In this document: positions 7,064-13,121 of the stretch, piece after piece
Layout of the letters: every line of letters begins with the position of its first letter
Numbering within the stretch: the stretch's first letter is position 1
Assembly: GCA_902768995.1 (NCBI GenBank)
Contig: CACXNN010000070.1
Location: 1-15,748 of the forward strand
DNA from: an uncultured Eubacteriales bacterium
GTDB lineage: Bacteria; Bacillota; Clostridia; Christensenellales; CAG-138
Direction: 5' to 3'
Length of the DNA: 15,748 nt
Translations under genes and position numbers: made by a program
The notes under the pieces: generated by a model
What the model saw: the letters and a program-made list of their open reading frames with translations, nothing else
Databases searched by the model: none
What the model was told of the DNA's origin: nothing

Positions 7064-7081
7064 TACAAATCCCGATTTGTA
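7064..7081. promoter_or_regulatory. 18-bp palindromic operator candidate
   Basis: TACAAATC-CC-GATTTGTA is a perfect dyad with 8-bp arms, placed between the predicted transcription start and the ribosome site of the minus-strand membrane protein gene. That position and size fit a repressor operator (TetR-like in form). No cognate regulator is visible nearby. Confidence 0.6.
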
Positions 7082-7087
7082 TGATTT

Positions 7088-7116
7088 ATTTTATCACAAT
7101 TCCGACTGAGAAGCAA
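7088..7116 (-). promoter_or_regulatory. Promoter of the small membrane protein gene
   Basis: On the minus strand, TTGCTT (7111-7116) and TAAAAT (7088-7093) are 17 bp apart. Transcription would start near 7081, at the edge of the palindrome at 7064-7081. Confidence 0.6.
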
Positions 7117-7119
7117 CGA

Positions 7120-7153
7120 AAAAGCACAGACGATCAAAACCGTCTGTGCTTTT
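7120..7153. terminator. Bidirectional rho-independent terminator
   Basis: AAAAGCACAGACG (7120-7132) and CGTCTGTGCTTTT (7141-7153) are perfect 13-bp arms around an 8-nt loop, with A and T runs at the ends. On the minus strand it follows the truncated gene fragment at 7237-7359, so it probably ended that gene. Confidence 0.8.
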
Positions 7154-7236
7154 AAAAATACCCCTTGACAGAACGTCATTGACCGCGCGGTTTGCGTGAT
7201 CGGTTCCTCTCCTTTCGACCGGTCGCTTTTTGATTG

Positions 7237-7359
7237 TTAAACTTGATGCAATGAGGGATCATTCTCTCTCAGGAGTCTTTTTTTCCATTCCTCAAATGCC
7301 TTTTTGCCTTCTTCGGATTCATAATATCGCACCTCCCCATCTCGTGTATTTAAAAAACC
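7237..7359 (-). pseudogene. 5'-truncated gene remnant (40 codons plus stop), family unknown
   Basis: The frame reads GFLNTRDGEVRYYESEEGKK and continues through AFEEWKKRLLREN to a TAA at 7237-7239. The composition (charged, amphipathic helix, clean stop) is protein-like, but an in-frame TGA lies directly upstream and there is no ATG with a ribosome site. A terminator follows 84 bp downstream in the same direction. It looks like the tail of a longer gene lost by deletion. An internal GTG start would be the alternative but has no properly spaced ribosome site. Confidence 0.45.
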
Positions 7360-7394
7360 TCAGAAAGGGTATTTTCAAACGAAAAAAGCTGTGA

Positions 7395-7418
7395 TATACT
7401 CCATAGTTAGAGTATACT
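7395..7418 (+). promoter_or_regulatory. Promoter and inverted repeat of the methyltransferase operon
   Basis: TATACT (7413-7418) is a good -10 box; the hexamer 17 bp upstream (TGTGAT, 7390-7395) is a poor -35, which suggests dependence on an activator. Inverted arms TATACTC (7395-7401) and GAGTATA (7410-7416) with an 8-bp spacer fill the gap between the boxes and overlap the -10. The dyad lies between the two boxes, where MerR-type regulators bind, so the MerR gene at 9819 is a candidate regulator; this is inference. Confidence 0.55.
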
Positions 7419-7443
7419 AACCAAGAAGGGCCAGGTGCGGCGA

Positions 7444-8274
7444 ATGAAGTATCATATCGAAAAGAACACGGTGCAGGAGACGCTGATCATCCCCCTGTTC
7501 GGGCGGCTGGTGTGCTCCGAGCGATTCCCGGCCCTGTTCTCGGACCCGGAGGCCAAGCGCATCTGCGACGCCCTCGATTACGACTTCGCCGAGAAGCGGA
7601 GGAAGATGGAGTCCCCGGCGGGGCTCTTCGGGGCGTTGGAGGTGGCCCAGCGGCAGTACGACCTAAGATGCGAGGTGGAGGCCTATTTGAAGGACCATCC
7701 CCGGGCCGCCGTGGTGAACCTGGGCTGCGGTCTCGACGACACTTTTTCAAAATGCGACAACGGCCTTTGCCGGGGCTACAATATCGACTTTCCGGACGTG
7801 ATCGAGGTGCGCAACCAGCTCTTGCCGGCCATCGACAGAGAGACGAACCTGGCCTGCGATCTCAACGACTACGGCTGGATGGAGAAGATCGACGCTTCCA
7901 GCGGGGCCGTCCTCTTCGCCGCAGGCGTGTTCTATTATTTCAAGACGGAGGACGTGCGGCGGCTGTTCGACGCCATGGCCCGTCGCTTCCCCGGCGGGGC
8001 ATTGGCCTTCGACGCCTGCAACCAACGGGGGGCCAGGCTCATGCGCAAAACCTGGCTTAAGGAGGCGGGGATCACGGACGTGGACGCCTTCTTCTCCCTG
8101 GAGGACGAGGGAGAGCTCCGGGGCTGGAGCGACCGGTTCGCGGCCGTCACCGCCAAAAGCTACATGCGGGGCTATCGGGACATCTACGGGGACGTGAGCC
8201 TGTTCCACAAGCTGATGATCCGCTTCTGCGACAGCCTGGTGAACATGAAGATCGTGAAGATATCTTTCAAGTGA
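7444..8274 (+). CDS. Class I SAM-dependent methyltransferase, LCM (leucine carboxyl methyltransferase / TcmP) family (276 aa)
   Basis: The SAM-binding motif I is VVNLGCGLDD at residues 90-99, typical of the LCM family, where a basic residue (Arg75 here) precedes it. Further family-like features are YNIDFPDV around 113, ACDLNDYGW, and AAGVFYYFKTEDVRRLF around 160-177. In bacteria this family includes small-molecule O-methyltransferases of polyketide and other natural-product pathways; it is cytoplasmic. ATG 7444 is chosen because AGGTG lies 6 nt upstream; an in-frame GTG at 7435 is possible. It is the first gene of an operon with a second methyltransferase and an ATC-hydrolase-family gene. The substrate cannot be read from the sequence. 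Confidence 0.85.
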   Translation: MKYHIEKNTVQETLIIPLFGRLVCSERFPALFSDPEAKRICDALDYDFAEKRRKMESPAGLFGALEVAQRQYDLRCEVEAYLKDHPRAAVVNLGCGLDDTFSKCDNGLCRGYNIDFPDVIEVRNQLLPAIDRETNLACDLNDYGWMEKIDASSGAVLFAAGVFYYFKTEDVRRLFDAMARRFPGGALAFDACNQRGARLMRKTWLKEAGITDVDAFFSLEDEGELRGWSDRFAAVTAKSYMRGYRDIYGDVSLFHKLMIRFCDSLVNMKIVKISFK

Positions 8275-8320
8275 GGGAATGGCGTGAACACAAGTTTTCA
8301 CACCATGTAATTTGTGCCTT

Positions 8321-8366
8321 TGCTGCGGACCGGCGCAGCAATTTTGCAAGCAAAACCAGCAAAATT
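8321..8366 (+). other. Two hairpins between the methyltransferase genes
   Basis: The 115-nt gap contains TGCTGCG/CGCAGCA (8321-8327 and 8334-8340) and, directly after, AATTTTGC/GCAAAATT (8340-8347 and 8359-8366). Neither is followed by a T-run, so read-through to the next gene is expected. They may act in mRNA processing or stability. Confidence 0.4.
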
Positions 8367-8389
8367 ACTGAATAAGGAAGATGAATGAA

Positions 8390-9070
8390 ATGACACGGCA
8401 TGACGAGATCCGGCGCTCCTACAAGGCGCTGGGTGACATGGCCAGCGTGTACGACGGGATCATCACCCGTTCCACGCTCCTGGGCAAGATCATGGACAGC
8501 CTGGTCTGGGGCCTCGATAAGGAGCTGGCGGAAAGATGGGTGGAGGACGCCTTAGCGCCTGTCCCGGTGGATTTCGCCGGGAAGCTCCTGGAGGTGCCGG
8601 TGGGCACGGGGGTGCTGACCATGCCCCTCTACGCCTCCCTGCCGGGCGCCGCGATGACCTGCCTCGATTACTCCGCGGACATGATGGAGAACGCCCAAAA
8701 GCGGGCCAAGGCCCTGGTCCTTTCCAACGTCGATTTCGTCCAGGGGGACGTGGGCGCCCTGCCCTTTGCTGACGAGAGCTTCGACCTGGTCCTGTCCCTC
8801 AACGGCTTCCACGCCTTCCCGGACAAGGACAGGGCCTTTTCGGAGACCTGCCGGGTGCTGAAACCTGGCGGCGTCTTCTGCGGCTGCTTCTATATCGCGG
8901 GGGAGTTTCCCCGCACCGACTGGTTCGTCCGGCATATGTACGTACCCAAGGGCTTCTTCACGCCCCCCTTTGAGACGAAGGAGAGCTTGACGAAGCGGCT
9001 GCGATCCCTGTACACTCAGGTGGAGGTCCATACGGTCCGCGCCGAGGGCATCTTTCGCTGCGTGAAGTAA
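8390..9070 (+). CDS. Class I SAM-dependent methyltransferase, UbiE/Methyltransf_11-like (226 aa)
   Basis: Motif I is LLEVPVGTGVL at residues 66-76 (a glycine-rich SAM loop in which the usual second position is Pro), the acidic ribose-binding end of strand 2 is CLDYSADMM (Asp93), and motif post-I to III reads GDVGALPFADESFDLVLSLNGFHAF, a close match to the UbiE-like pattern. RVLKPGGVFCG gives the typical strand before the last sheet. The start at 8390 is chosen because AAGGAAG ends 9 nt upstream; the in-frame ATG at 8381 sits directly on that site. It is cytoplasmic, substrate unknown. It is followed after 15 nt by the ATC-hydrolase-family gene, so the two are very likely co-translated. Confidence 0.87.
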   Translation: MTRHDEIRRSYKALGDMASVYDGIITRSTLLGKIMDSLVWGLDKELAERWVEDALAPVPVDFAGKLLEVPVGTGVLTMPLYASLPGAAMTCLDYSADMMENAQKRAKALVLSNVDFVQGDVGALPFADESFDLVLSLNGFHAFPDKDRAFSETCRVLKPGGVFCGCFYIAGEFPRTDWFVRHMYVPKGFFTPPFETKESLTKRLRSLYTQVEVHTVRAEGIFRCVK

Positions 9071-9085
9071 ACAGGAGGCATAGAT

Positions 9086-9757
9086 ATGGCGAACAGCAAG
9101 GTGAACATGATCAAAAAGGCATTCGTCCGGTATGCCAGGGAACGGTATCCCCAGGAGGCGGACGCCATCCTTCGGCGGGCGGAGGAGCTGTATCCCGTCC
9201 TCCACGCCAAGGCCCCGGACATCGGCGGGGCGGAGAACCTGATGGCCTACAACCTGGATATGTTTATCCTGGCCATCGCCTTCTATGAGGCGTCGGACCA
9301 CCGCATGGACGGGGCGGCCATCCGGGACATCGCCCGGGACATGGCCCGCCGGTACGGTGCGGTGAGAAAGCTGGTGAATCTGAACCGGCCCTGGCAGATG
9401 AAGCTCTTTCGGTCCATCCTCTATAAGCGCTATACCCCCTACGCCCAGCTGGTGGAGGAGAAGAAAGCCAAGGGAGAATGGGGCAACACCTGGCGGGTGC
9501 GGGTCAACCCCCGGAACACCGACGAGGGCCTGTGCTTCGATCTGGTGGGCTGCCCCCTGGCGGACTACGCGAAAACGAACGGCTATGAGGACTTGCTGCC
9601 CTACATGTGCGCCTCGGACCATGTGCTGGCGGAGCTCATGCACGCCAAACTCATTCGGACCCATACCTGCGCCACGGGCGGCGACAGCTGCGACTACTGG
9701 TACGTGGCGGACGGGAGCGACACGGCCAAAGCCTACGCCGATGTGAAGATGGTGTAG
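9086..9757 (+). CDS. L-2-amino-thiazoline-4-carboxylic acid hydrolase family protein (223 aa)
   Basis: The C-terminal signature THTCATGGDSCDYWY (about residues 191-205) with a conserved upstream half containing NLDMFILAIAFYEA and a central VNPRNTDEGLCFDLVGCPLADYAK matches the ATC hydrolase family (Pfam PF14196). The founding member opens the thiazoline ring of L-2-amino-thiazoline-4-carboxylate in the path to cysteine; most clostridial homologues have no tested substrate. The start has an excellent AGGAGG site. Together with two methyltransferases upstream it suggests modification or breakdown of a small thiol- or ring-containing compound; that is inference. A terminator follows directly. Confidence 0.82.
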   Translation: MANSKVNMIKKAFVRYARERYPQEADAILRRAEELYPVLHAKAPDIGGAENLMAYNLDMFILAIAFYEASDHRMDGAAIRDIARDMARRYGAVRKLVNLNRPWQMKLFRSILYKRYTPYAQLVEEKKAKGEWGNTWRVRVNPRNTDEGLCFDLVGCPLADYAKTNGYEDLLPYMCASDHVLAELMHAKLIRTHTCATGGDSCDYWYVADGSDTAKAYADVKMV

Positions 9758-9770
9758 AGCGGGGATATAA

Positions 9771-9806
9771 AAACAGCAGCTGACCCAGGCAGGCCAGCTG
9801 CTGTTT
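9771..9806. terminator. Bidirectional terminator between convergent operons
   Basis: AAACAGCAGCTG (9771-9782) and CAGCTGCTGTTT (9795-9806) form a perfect 12-bp stem with a 12-nt loop. A T-rich run follows on the plus strand and TTTTTATA on the minus strand, so it can stop both the ATC-hydrolase operon and the MerR gene. Confidence 0.85.
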
Positions 9807-9818
9807 CTGTTTAATAGA

Positions 9819-10634
9819 TCACTTCTTTTTCACCGGATAGCAGATCTCCGTCACGAACTGGTCCGGGTCCTGCGTCTCGTGGGGGCTCACGTGGTAGATG
9901 TTGAACATGGGCCCGGCGGGCTTATAGCCGTTGGCCTCCACCCAGGCGATGACCGCGGCGTACACGTCTACGATCTGGGCATAGCTGCCCTGATAGGTGC
10001 AGCTGGCCACGGTGACCTCCGGCAGGGTCTGGAACTTCACGTGCTCCGTGTCCGGGTAACTGCCCTTCACGGTCTTCCAGGCCATCATCTCTACGTTCTC
10101 TTCCTTATACTCCCCGTCGAGATAGGTCACCGCGCACAGGCAGGGGTCCGCCTCCGCCAGCTTTAGCGGCGCGGTCTCCGACAGGAGCGTGCTCCAAATC
10201 ATCCCCTCGTCCTCATAGCGGGGCAGAGTCATGTGCACGGTGGCGGCGTAGCGGACGGGGATCGTCTTGATGGTAACGTTGTAACTCATGTTTTCTTCCT
10301 TTCTCAGCCTTCGTTGGGCTGCGTCCAGAAGCGTCAGCTTGTGCGTCGTTTCCTGAGACAGGGCCTCCAGCTCCCTCCGCCGGGCGGAGAAGAACCGTTC
10401 CAATTTCTCTCGGTCGTCGTAGATTTCAAGGATCTTGACGATATCCGCCAGGGAGAAGCCCATATCCTTCAGGGCGGCGATGCGGCCCGCCGTGGGGAGC
10501 TGATCCTCTCGGTAGTATCGGTAATCCGTGAAGGGATCCACCTGGGCGGGTTTCAAAAGGCCGATCTCGTCATAGTGGCGGAGCATGCGGACGCTGATCC
10601 TGGACAGCTTTGAAAATTCTCCGATCTTCAACAT
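9819..10634 (-). CDS. MerR-family transcriptional regulator with GyrI-like effector-binding domain (271 aa)
   Basis: The N-terminal winged helix reads MLKIGEFSKLSRISVRMLRH and continues YDEIGLLKPAQVD, FTDYRYYREDQL (residues 1-48), the classical MerR DNA-binding domain. A coiled-coil dimer helix follows (about 75-112). From about residue 117 (YNVTIKTIPVRYAATV) to the end is a GyrI-like/BmrR-type ligand pocket, ending TEICYPVKK. Such proteins activate multidrug or stress genes by untwisting promoters with long spacers when a hydrophobic or cationic ligand binds. The start has an AGGAGGT site. It converges on the methyltransferase operon and may regulate itself and perhaps that operon; a transporter partner is not visible. 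Confidence 0.9.
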   Translation of the reverse strand: MLKIGEFSKLSRISVRMLRHYDEIGLLKPAQVDPFTDYRYYREDQLPTAGRIAALKDMGFSLADIVKILEIYDDREKLERFFSARRRELEALSQETTHKLTLLDAAQRRLRKEENMSYNVTIKTIPVRYAATVHMTLPRYEDEGMIWSTLLSETAPLKLAEADPCLCAVTYLDGEYKEENVEMMAWKTVKGSYPDTEHVKFQTLPEVTVASCTYQGSYAQIVDVYAAVIAWVEANGYKPAGPMFNIYHVSPHETQDPDQFVTEICYPVKKK

Positions 10635-10676
10635 GGGGGTACCTCCTGGGGTCGGGTTTCCTTTGAGCTCAGGTCC

Positions 10677-10707
10677 ATCATACAGCCTGCCACAATGGGA
10701 GAGTCAA
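10677..10707 (-). promoter_or_regulatory. MerR-type promoter with 19-bp spacer
   Basis: On the minus strand, TTGACT (10702-10707) and TATGAT (10677-10682) are separated by 19 bp, two more than normal sigma-A promoters. A long spacer with a dyad (CCA-TTG-TGG near its middle) is the hallmark of MerR-activated promoters, so the gene is probably autoregulated. Confidence 0.65.
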
Positions 10708-10743
10708 TAGGGCTGTTTCACCTTTTTGATCTGTTGATGGAAA

Positions 10744-10770
10744 AAGCTTGCCCGCAGGTCGGGCAAGCTT
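10744..10770 (-). terminator. Terminator of the DtxR-like regulator gene
   Basis: AAGCTTGCCC (10744-10753) and GGGCAAGCTT (10761-10770) form a 10-bp stem with a 7-nt loop; on the minus strand TTTTT follows. It lies 25 nt past the regulator stop codon. Confidence 0.8.
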
Positions 10771-10794
10771 CTCCAAAAAATGTGATGTAACCCC

Positions 10795-11163
10795 TCAGCG
10801 ATACTGCCGGGCGTGCTTGCGGATAGCGGCGAAGGTCTCCTCGCTCAGGTCGTGCTCGATCTCGCAGGCGTCCCGCCGGGCGGTGTCCGGGCTCACGCCC
10901 AGGCCCATGAGGAGCTCGGTCAAAAGCTTGTGGCGCTCGTACATGCGCTCCGCGATCTCCAGGCCGGGCTGGAGCAGCACGATCATGCCCGCCGGGTCCA
11001 GGGCGATATAGCCGCTCTCCCGGAGGCGTTTGGTGGCGTAGCTGACGCTGGGCTTGGTCACCCCCAGCTTCTCCGCCACGTCGATGGAACGGATATAGCC
11101 CCGCTCCTCCTTCAGCATGAGCATGGCTTCCAGATAATCTTCCGCTGATTTATGTATGGTCAT
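10795..11163 (-). CDS. DtxR/MntR-family metal-dependent transcriptional regulator (122 aa)
   Basis: The true start is taken at 11163 (MTIHKSAEDYLEAMLMLKEE) because GAGGTGA lies at normal spacing; an upstream in-frame ATG gives a Cys/Phe-rich leader not seen in this family. Residues 1-60 are the DtxR winged helix (IRSIDVAEKLGVTKPSVSYATKRL); the C-terminal half has the dimer and metal-site pattern HKLLTELLMGLGV, RDACEIEHDLSEET. At 122 residues it is of the short MntR/IdeR type lacking an SH3-like domain. It binds Fe(II) or Mn(II) as co-repressor in known members. Its divergent position next to feoA and the palindromes between them make the feo operon its most likely target. Confidence 0.88.
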   Translation of the reverse strand: MTIHKSAEDYLEAMLMLKEERGYIRSIDVAEKLGVTKPSVSYATKRLRESGYIALDPAGMIVLLQPGLEIAERMYERHKLLTELLMGLGVSPDTARRDACEIEHDLSEETFAAIRKHARQYR

Positions 11164-11216
11164 AGTCGTCACCTCGCCTAAGAATACCATCCCCGCCGAA
11201 AAAAAGCAAGGAAAAC

Positions 11217-11244
11217 AGAATATGCATGGGTTAGTTATTGACAA
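11217..11244 (-). promoter_or_regulatory. Possible promoter of the DtxR-like regulator
   Basis: On the minus strand TTGTCA (11239-11244) and TATTCT (11217-11222) are 16 bp apart. The -35 box lies inside the dyad at 11231-11248, so the regulator could repress both itself and the feo operon from one site. Confidence 0.45.
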
Positions 11245-11248
11245 CTAA
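11231..11248. promoter_or_regulatory. Metal-regulator box 1 (TTAGTT-N6-AACTAA)
   Basis: The 18-bp perfect dyad TTAGTTATTGACAACTAA contains the -35 box of the feo promoter. The TTAG/CTAA ends resemble operators of DtxR-family repressors, which are often about 19 bp with TTAGG ends. The cognate regulator is probably the adjacent minus-strand gene. Confidence 0.6.
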
Positions 11249-11266
11249 AATTAAAGGTGTTAAACT
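11238..11266 (+). promoter_or_regulatory. Sigma-A promoter of the feo operon
   Basis: A perfect TTGACA (11238-11243) is followed after 17 bp by TAAACT (11261-11266), which matches four of six -10 positions. Transcription would start near 11273. The promoter lies between two dyads of identical geometry. Confidence 0.65.
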
Positions 11267-11273
11267 ACCCGCA

Positions 11274-11291
11274 GGTTAGCGAGCTCTAACC
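11274..11291. promoter_or_regulatory. Metal-regulator box 2 (GGTTAG-N6-CTAACC)
   Basis: GGTTAGCGAGCTCTAACC is a perfect 6-6-6 dyad at the predicted transcription start of the feo operon. Its centre is 43 bp, about four helical turns, from that of box 1, so two repressor dimers could bind on one face of the DNA. Confidence 0.55.
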
Positions 11292-11315
11292 CCTTTTATG
11301 GGCCAGGGGTTAGAG
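11284..11315 (+). other. Leader stem-loop upstream of feoA
   Basis: CTCTAACCCC (11284-11293) and GGGGTTAGAG (11306-11315) are perfect 10-bp arms around a 12-nt loop, flanked at longer range by TGTTAAAC (11258-11265) and GTTTAACA (11318-11325). No T-run follows. It may be a third TTAG-type operator half-site pair, or an mRNA leader hairpin. Confidence 0.45.
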
Positions 11316-11359
11316 ATGTTTAACAGCTACGAACGGCCTTTGAGAGAGGGGGAAAGACG

Positions 11360-11572
11360 ATGATGCCACTGGTTCTGGCAGACACAGGCGAGGAAGCCGT
11401 CATCAAGCGCGTGGGCGGCAGCCCCGAGATGAAGAAGCACCTGGAGGACATGGGCTTCGTGGCGGGCGGCGCGGTCACGGTATTGAACACCATCGGCGGG
11501 AACCTGATCGTGAAGATCAAGGAATCCCGGGTGGCCATCAGCAAGGAGATGGCCGGAAAAATAATGATTTAA
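11360..11572 (+). CDS. feoA: FeoA-domain protein, first copy (70 aa)
   Basis: The protein is a single SH3-like FeoA domain: EEAVIKRVGG, KKHLEDMGFVAGGAVTVLN, GGNLIVKIKESRVAISKEMA. The LxxMGF-x-xGxxV pattern and the C-terminal RVAIS-x-x-A strand are family hallmarks. FeoA is a small cytoplasmic partner of the ferrous iron permease FeoB. A GAGAGGGGG ribosome site lies just upstream of the ATG pair at 11360 and 11363, so either could be used. It opens the feo operon and is followed after 25 nt by a second FeoA-type gene. Confidence 0.9.
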   Translation: MMPLVLADTGEEAVIKRVGGSPEMKKHLEDMGFVAGGAVTVLNTIGGNLIVKIKESRVAISKEMAGKIMI

Positions 11573-11597
11573 AAAGCGAAGCAAAGGAGAAACAAGG

Positions 11598-11819
11598 ATG
11601 AAAACACTGAGAGACGTTTCTGTGGGCGACACCGTGAAGGTGGTCAAGCTCCACGGCGAGGGCGCCGTCAAGCGCCGGATCATGGACATGGGCATCACCA
11701 AGGGCATAGAGGTCTACGTCCGGAAGCTGGCCCCCCTGGGGGACCCGGTGGAGGTCAACGTCCGGGGCTACGAGCTTTCGATCCGTAAAGCCGATGCCGA
11801 GATGATCGAGGTAGAGTAA
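11598..11819 (+). CDS. feoA: FeoA-domain protein, second copy (73 aa)
   Basis: A second FeoA domain with the full set of motifs: LRDVSVGDTVKVVKLHGEG, KRRIMDMGITKGIEVYVRKLAPLGDP, VEVNVRGYELSIRKADAEMIEV. The APLGDPVEV..RGYELSIRK-x-A stretch is closer to the typical FeoA than the first copy, so this one is likely the main FeoB partner. Two FeoA proteins in tandem before feoB are common in clostridia. An AAAGGAG site lies 11 nt upstream of the ATG; feoB follows after 15 nt. Confidence 0.92.
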   Translation: MKTLRDVSVGDTVKVVKLHGEGAVKRRIMDMGITKGIEVYVRKLAPLGDPVEVNVRGYELSIRKADAEMIEVE

Positions 11820-11834
11820 AGGAGCAGATACAGT

Positions 11835-13121
11835 ATGGATAACAAACAGATTCGCATCGCCCTGGCGGGCAACCCCAACAGCGGCAAGACCACCCTGTTC
11901 AACAAGCTGACCGGTTCCAACCAGTTCGTGGGCAACTGGCCCGGCGTCACCGTGGAGAAGAAGGAGGGCAAGCTGATCGTAGATAAGGAGGTCATATTGA
12001 CCGACCTCCCCGGCATCTACTCCCTCTCTCCTTACACCTTGGAGGAGGTGGTGGCCCGGAACTACCTCATCGAGGAGAAGCCAGACGCCATTTTGAACAT
12101 CGTGGACGCCACCAACCTGGAGCGCAACCTATACCTCACCACCCAGCTCACGGAGCTGGGCATCCCCGTGGTCATCGCCCTCCTGGGCATCCCCGTGGTC
12201 ATCGCCCTCAATATGATGGACCTGGTCAAGAAGGCGGGGGACAGCATCAACGTGAAGGAGCTCTCCCGGCAGCTGGGCTGCAAGATCGTGGAGATCTCCG
12301 CCCTCAAGGGCGACGGGGTCAAGGAAGCGGCCCTGGCCGCCATCGAGACCGCCAAGAACGGCAAGACCATCCCCCAGCACAGCTTCTCCGGCCCGGTGGA
12401 GCACGCCCTCGCCCACATCGAGGAGGTCACCGTCCACAACCTGCCCGAGGAGCAGCAGCGCTGGTACGCCATCAAGGTCTTCGAGCGGGACGAGAAGGTC
12501 ATGGACCAGCTGAAGATCCCGGCGGACGTGCGGGCCCACATCGAGAAGGACATCGCCGCCGCCGAGAAGGAGCTGGACGACGACGCGGAGAGCATCATCA
12601 CCAACGAGCGCTACGTCTACATCGGCCAGACGCTCAAGGGCATCTATAAGAAGAAGGGGAAGGGGCAGCTGTCCATCTCCGACAAGATCGACAAGGTCGT
12701 CACCAACCGGATCCTGGCCCTGCCCATCTTCGCCATCGTTATGTTCTTGGTGTACGCCCTCGCTATGGGCAAGTCCGTGGCAGACGGCGGCATCGCCATC
12801 GGCACCTGGCTCACGGACCTCGCTAACGACGTCCTGGGCGAAGCCTGGCTGAAGGAAGGCTCCCGGGCCATCCTGGAGGGCTGGGGCGCGGCGCCCTGGC
12901 TGGTGGGCCTCATCTCCGACGGTATCCTGGCCGGCGTGGGCGCGGTGCTGGGGTTCGTGCCCCAGATGCTGGTCCTGTTCCTGATGCTGTGCCTCCTGGA
13001 GGACTGCGGCTACATGGCCCGTATCGCCTTCATCATGGACCGTATCTTCCGCCGCTTCGGCCTCTCCGGCAAGAGCTTCATCCCCATGCTGGTGGTCTCG
13101 TACCATAGAAAACGAGCGTGA
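11835..13121 (+). CDS. feoB: FeoB ferrous iron permease, N-terminal part (frameshifted)
   Basis: Residues 1-170 are the GTPase domain: G1 GNPNSGKT (12-19), G2 Thr39 in WPGVTVEK, G3 DLPG (57-60), G4 NMMD (126-129). An exact 27-bp tandem duplication (12156-12209) inserts a second copy of LGIPVVIAL directly before G4, adding nine residues. A helical linker follows and the membrane domain begins at about residue 290 (LALPIFAIVMFLVYALAMG). After SGKSFIPMLV the normal FeoB sequence, a Gly-rich segment with a conserved Cys and Val-Pro, is absent; the frame reads VSYHRKRA and stops at 13121. The rest of FeoB continues in another frame from 13096. The gene is preceded by AAAGGAG. Unless the sequence is in error, transport function should be lost. 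Confidence 0.88.
   Translation: MDNKQIRIALAGNPNSGKTTLFNKLTGSNQFVGNWPGVTVEKKEGKLIVDKEVILTDLPGIYSLSPYTLEEVVARNYLIEEKPDAILNIVDATNLERNLYLTTQLTELGIPVVIALLGIPVVIALNMMDLVKKAGDSINVKELSRQLGCKIVEISALKGDGVKEAALAAIETAKNGKTIPQHSFSGPVEHALAHIEEVTVHNLPEEQQRWYAIKVFERDEKVMDQLKIPADVRAHIEKDIAAAEKELDDDAESIITNERYVYIGQTLKGIYKKKGKGQLSISDKIDKVVTNRILALPIFAIVMFLVYALAMGKSVADGGIAIGTWLTDLANDVLGEAWLKEGSRAILEGWGAAPWLVGLISDGILAGVGAVLGFVPQMLVLFLMLCLLEDCGYMARIAFIMDRIFRRFGLSGKSFIPMLVVSYHRKRA
12156..12209 (+). repeat. Exact 27-bp tandem duplication inside feoB
   Basis: 12156-12182 and 12183-12209 are identical, giving two copies of the nine residues LGIPVVIAL in the GTPase domain. Normal FeoB proteins have one. The frame is kept. 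Confidence 0.95.

Noticed and set aside
8552..9664. Minus-strand open frame of 370 codons opposite the methyltransferase and ATC-hydrolase genes
   Set aside because: It spans the boundary of two well-supported genes on the other strand, and its His/Val/Gly-rich product matches nothing I know.
11164..11244. N-terminal extension of the DtxR-like regulator (start at 11244)
   Set aside because: The extension is Cys/Phe-rich, overlaps the divergent promoter and operator, and the internal ATG at 11163 has a good ribosome site and the normal family start.
11258..11325. Metal riboswitch (NiCo or Mn type) in the feo leader
   Set aside because: The conserved core sequences of those riboswitches are not visible; paired arms fit operator dyads and a simple stem-loop better.
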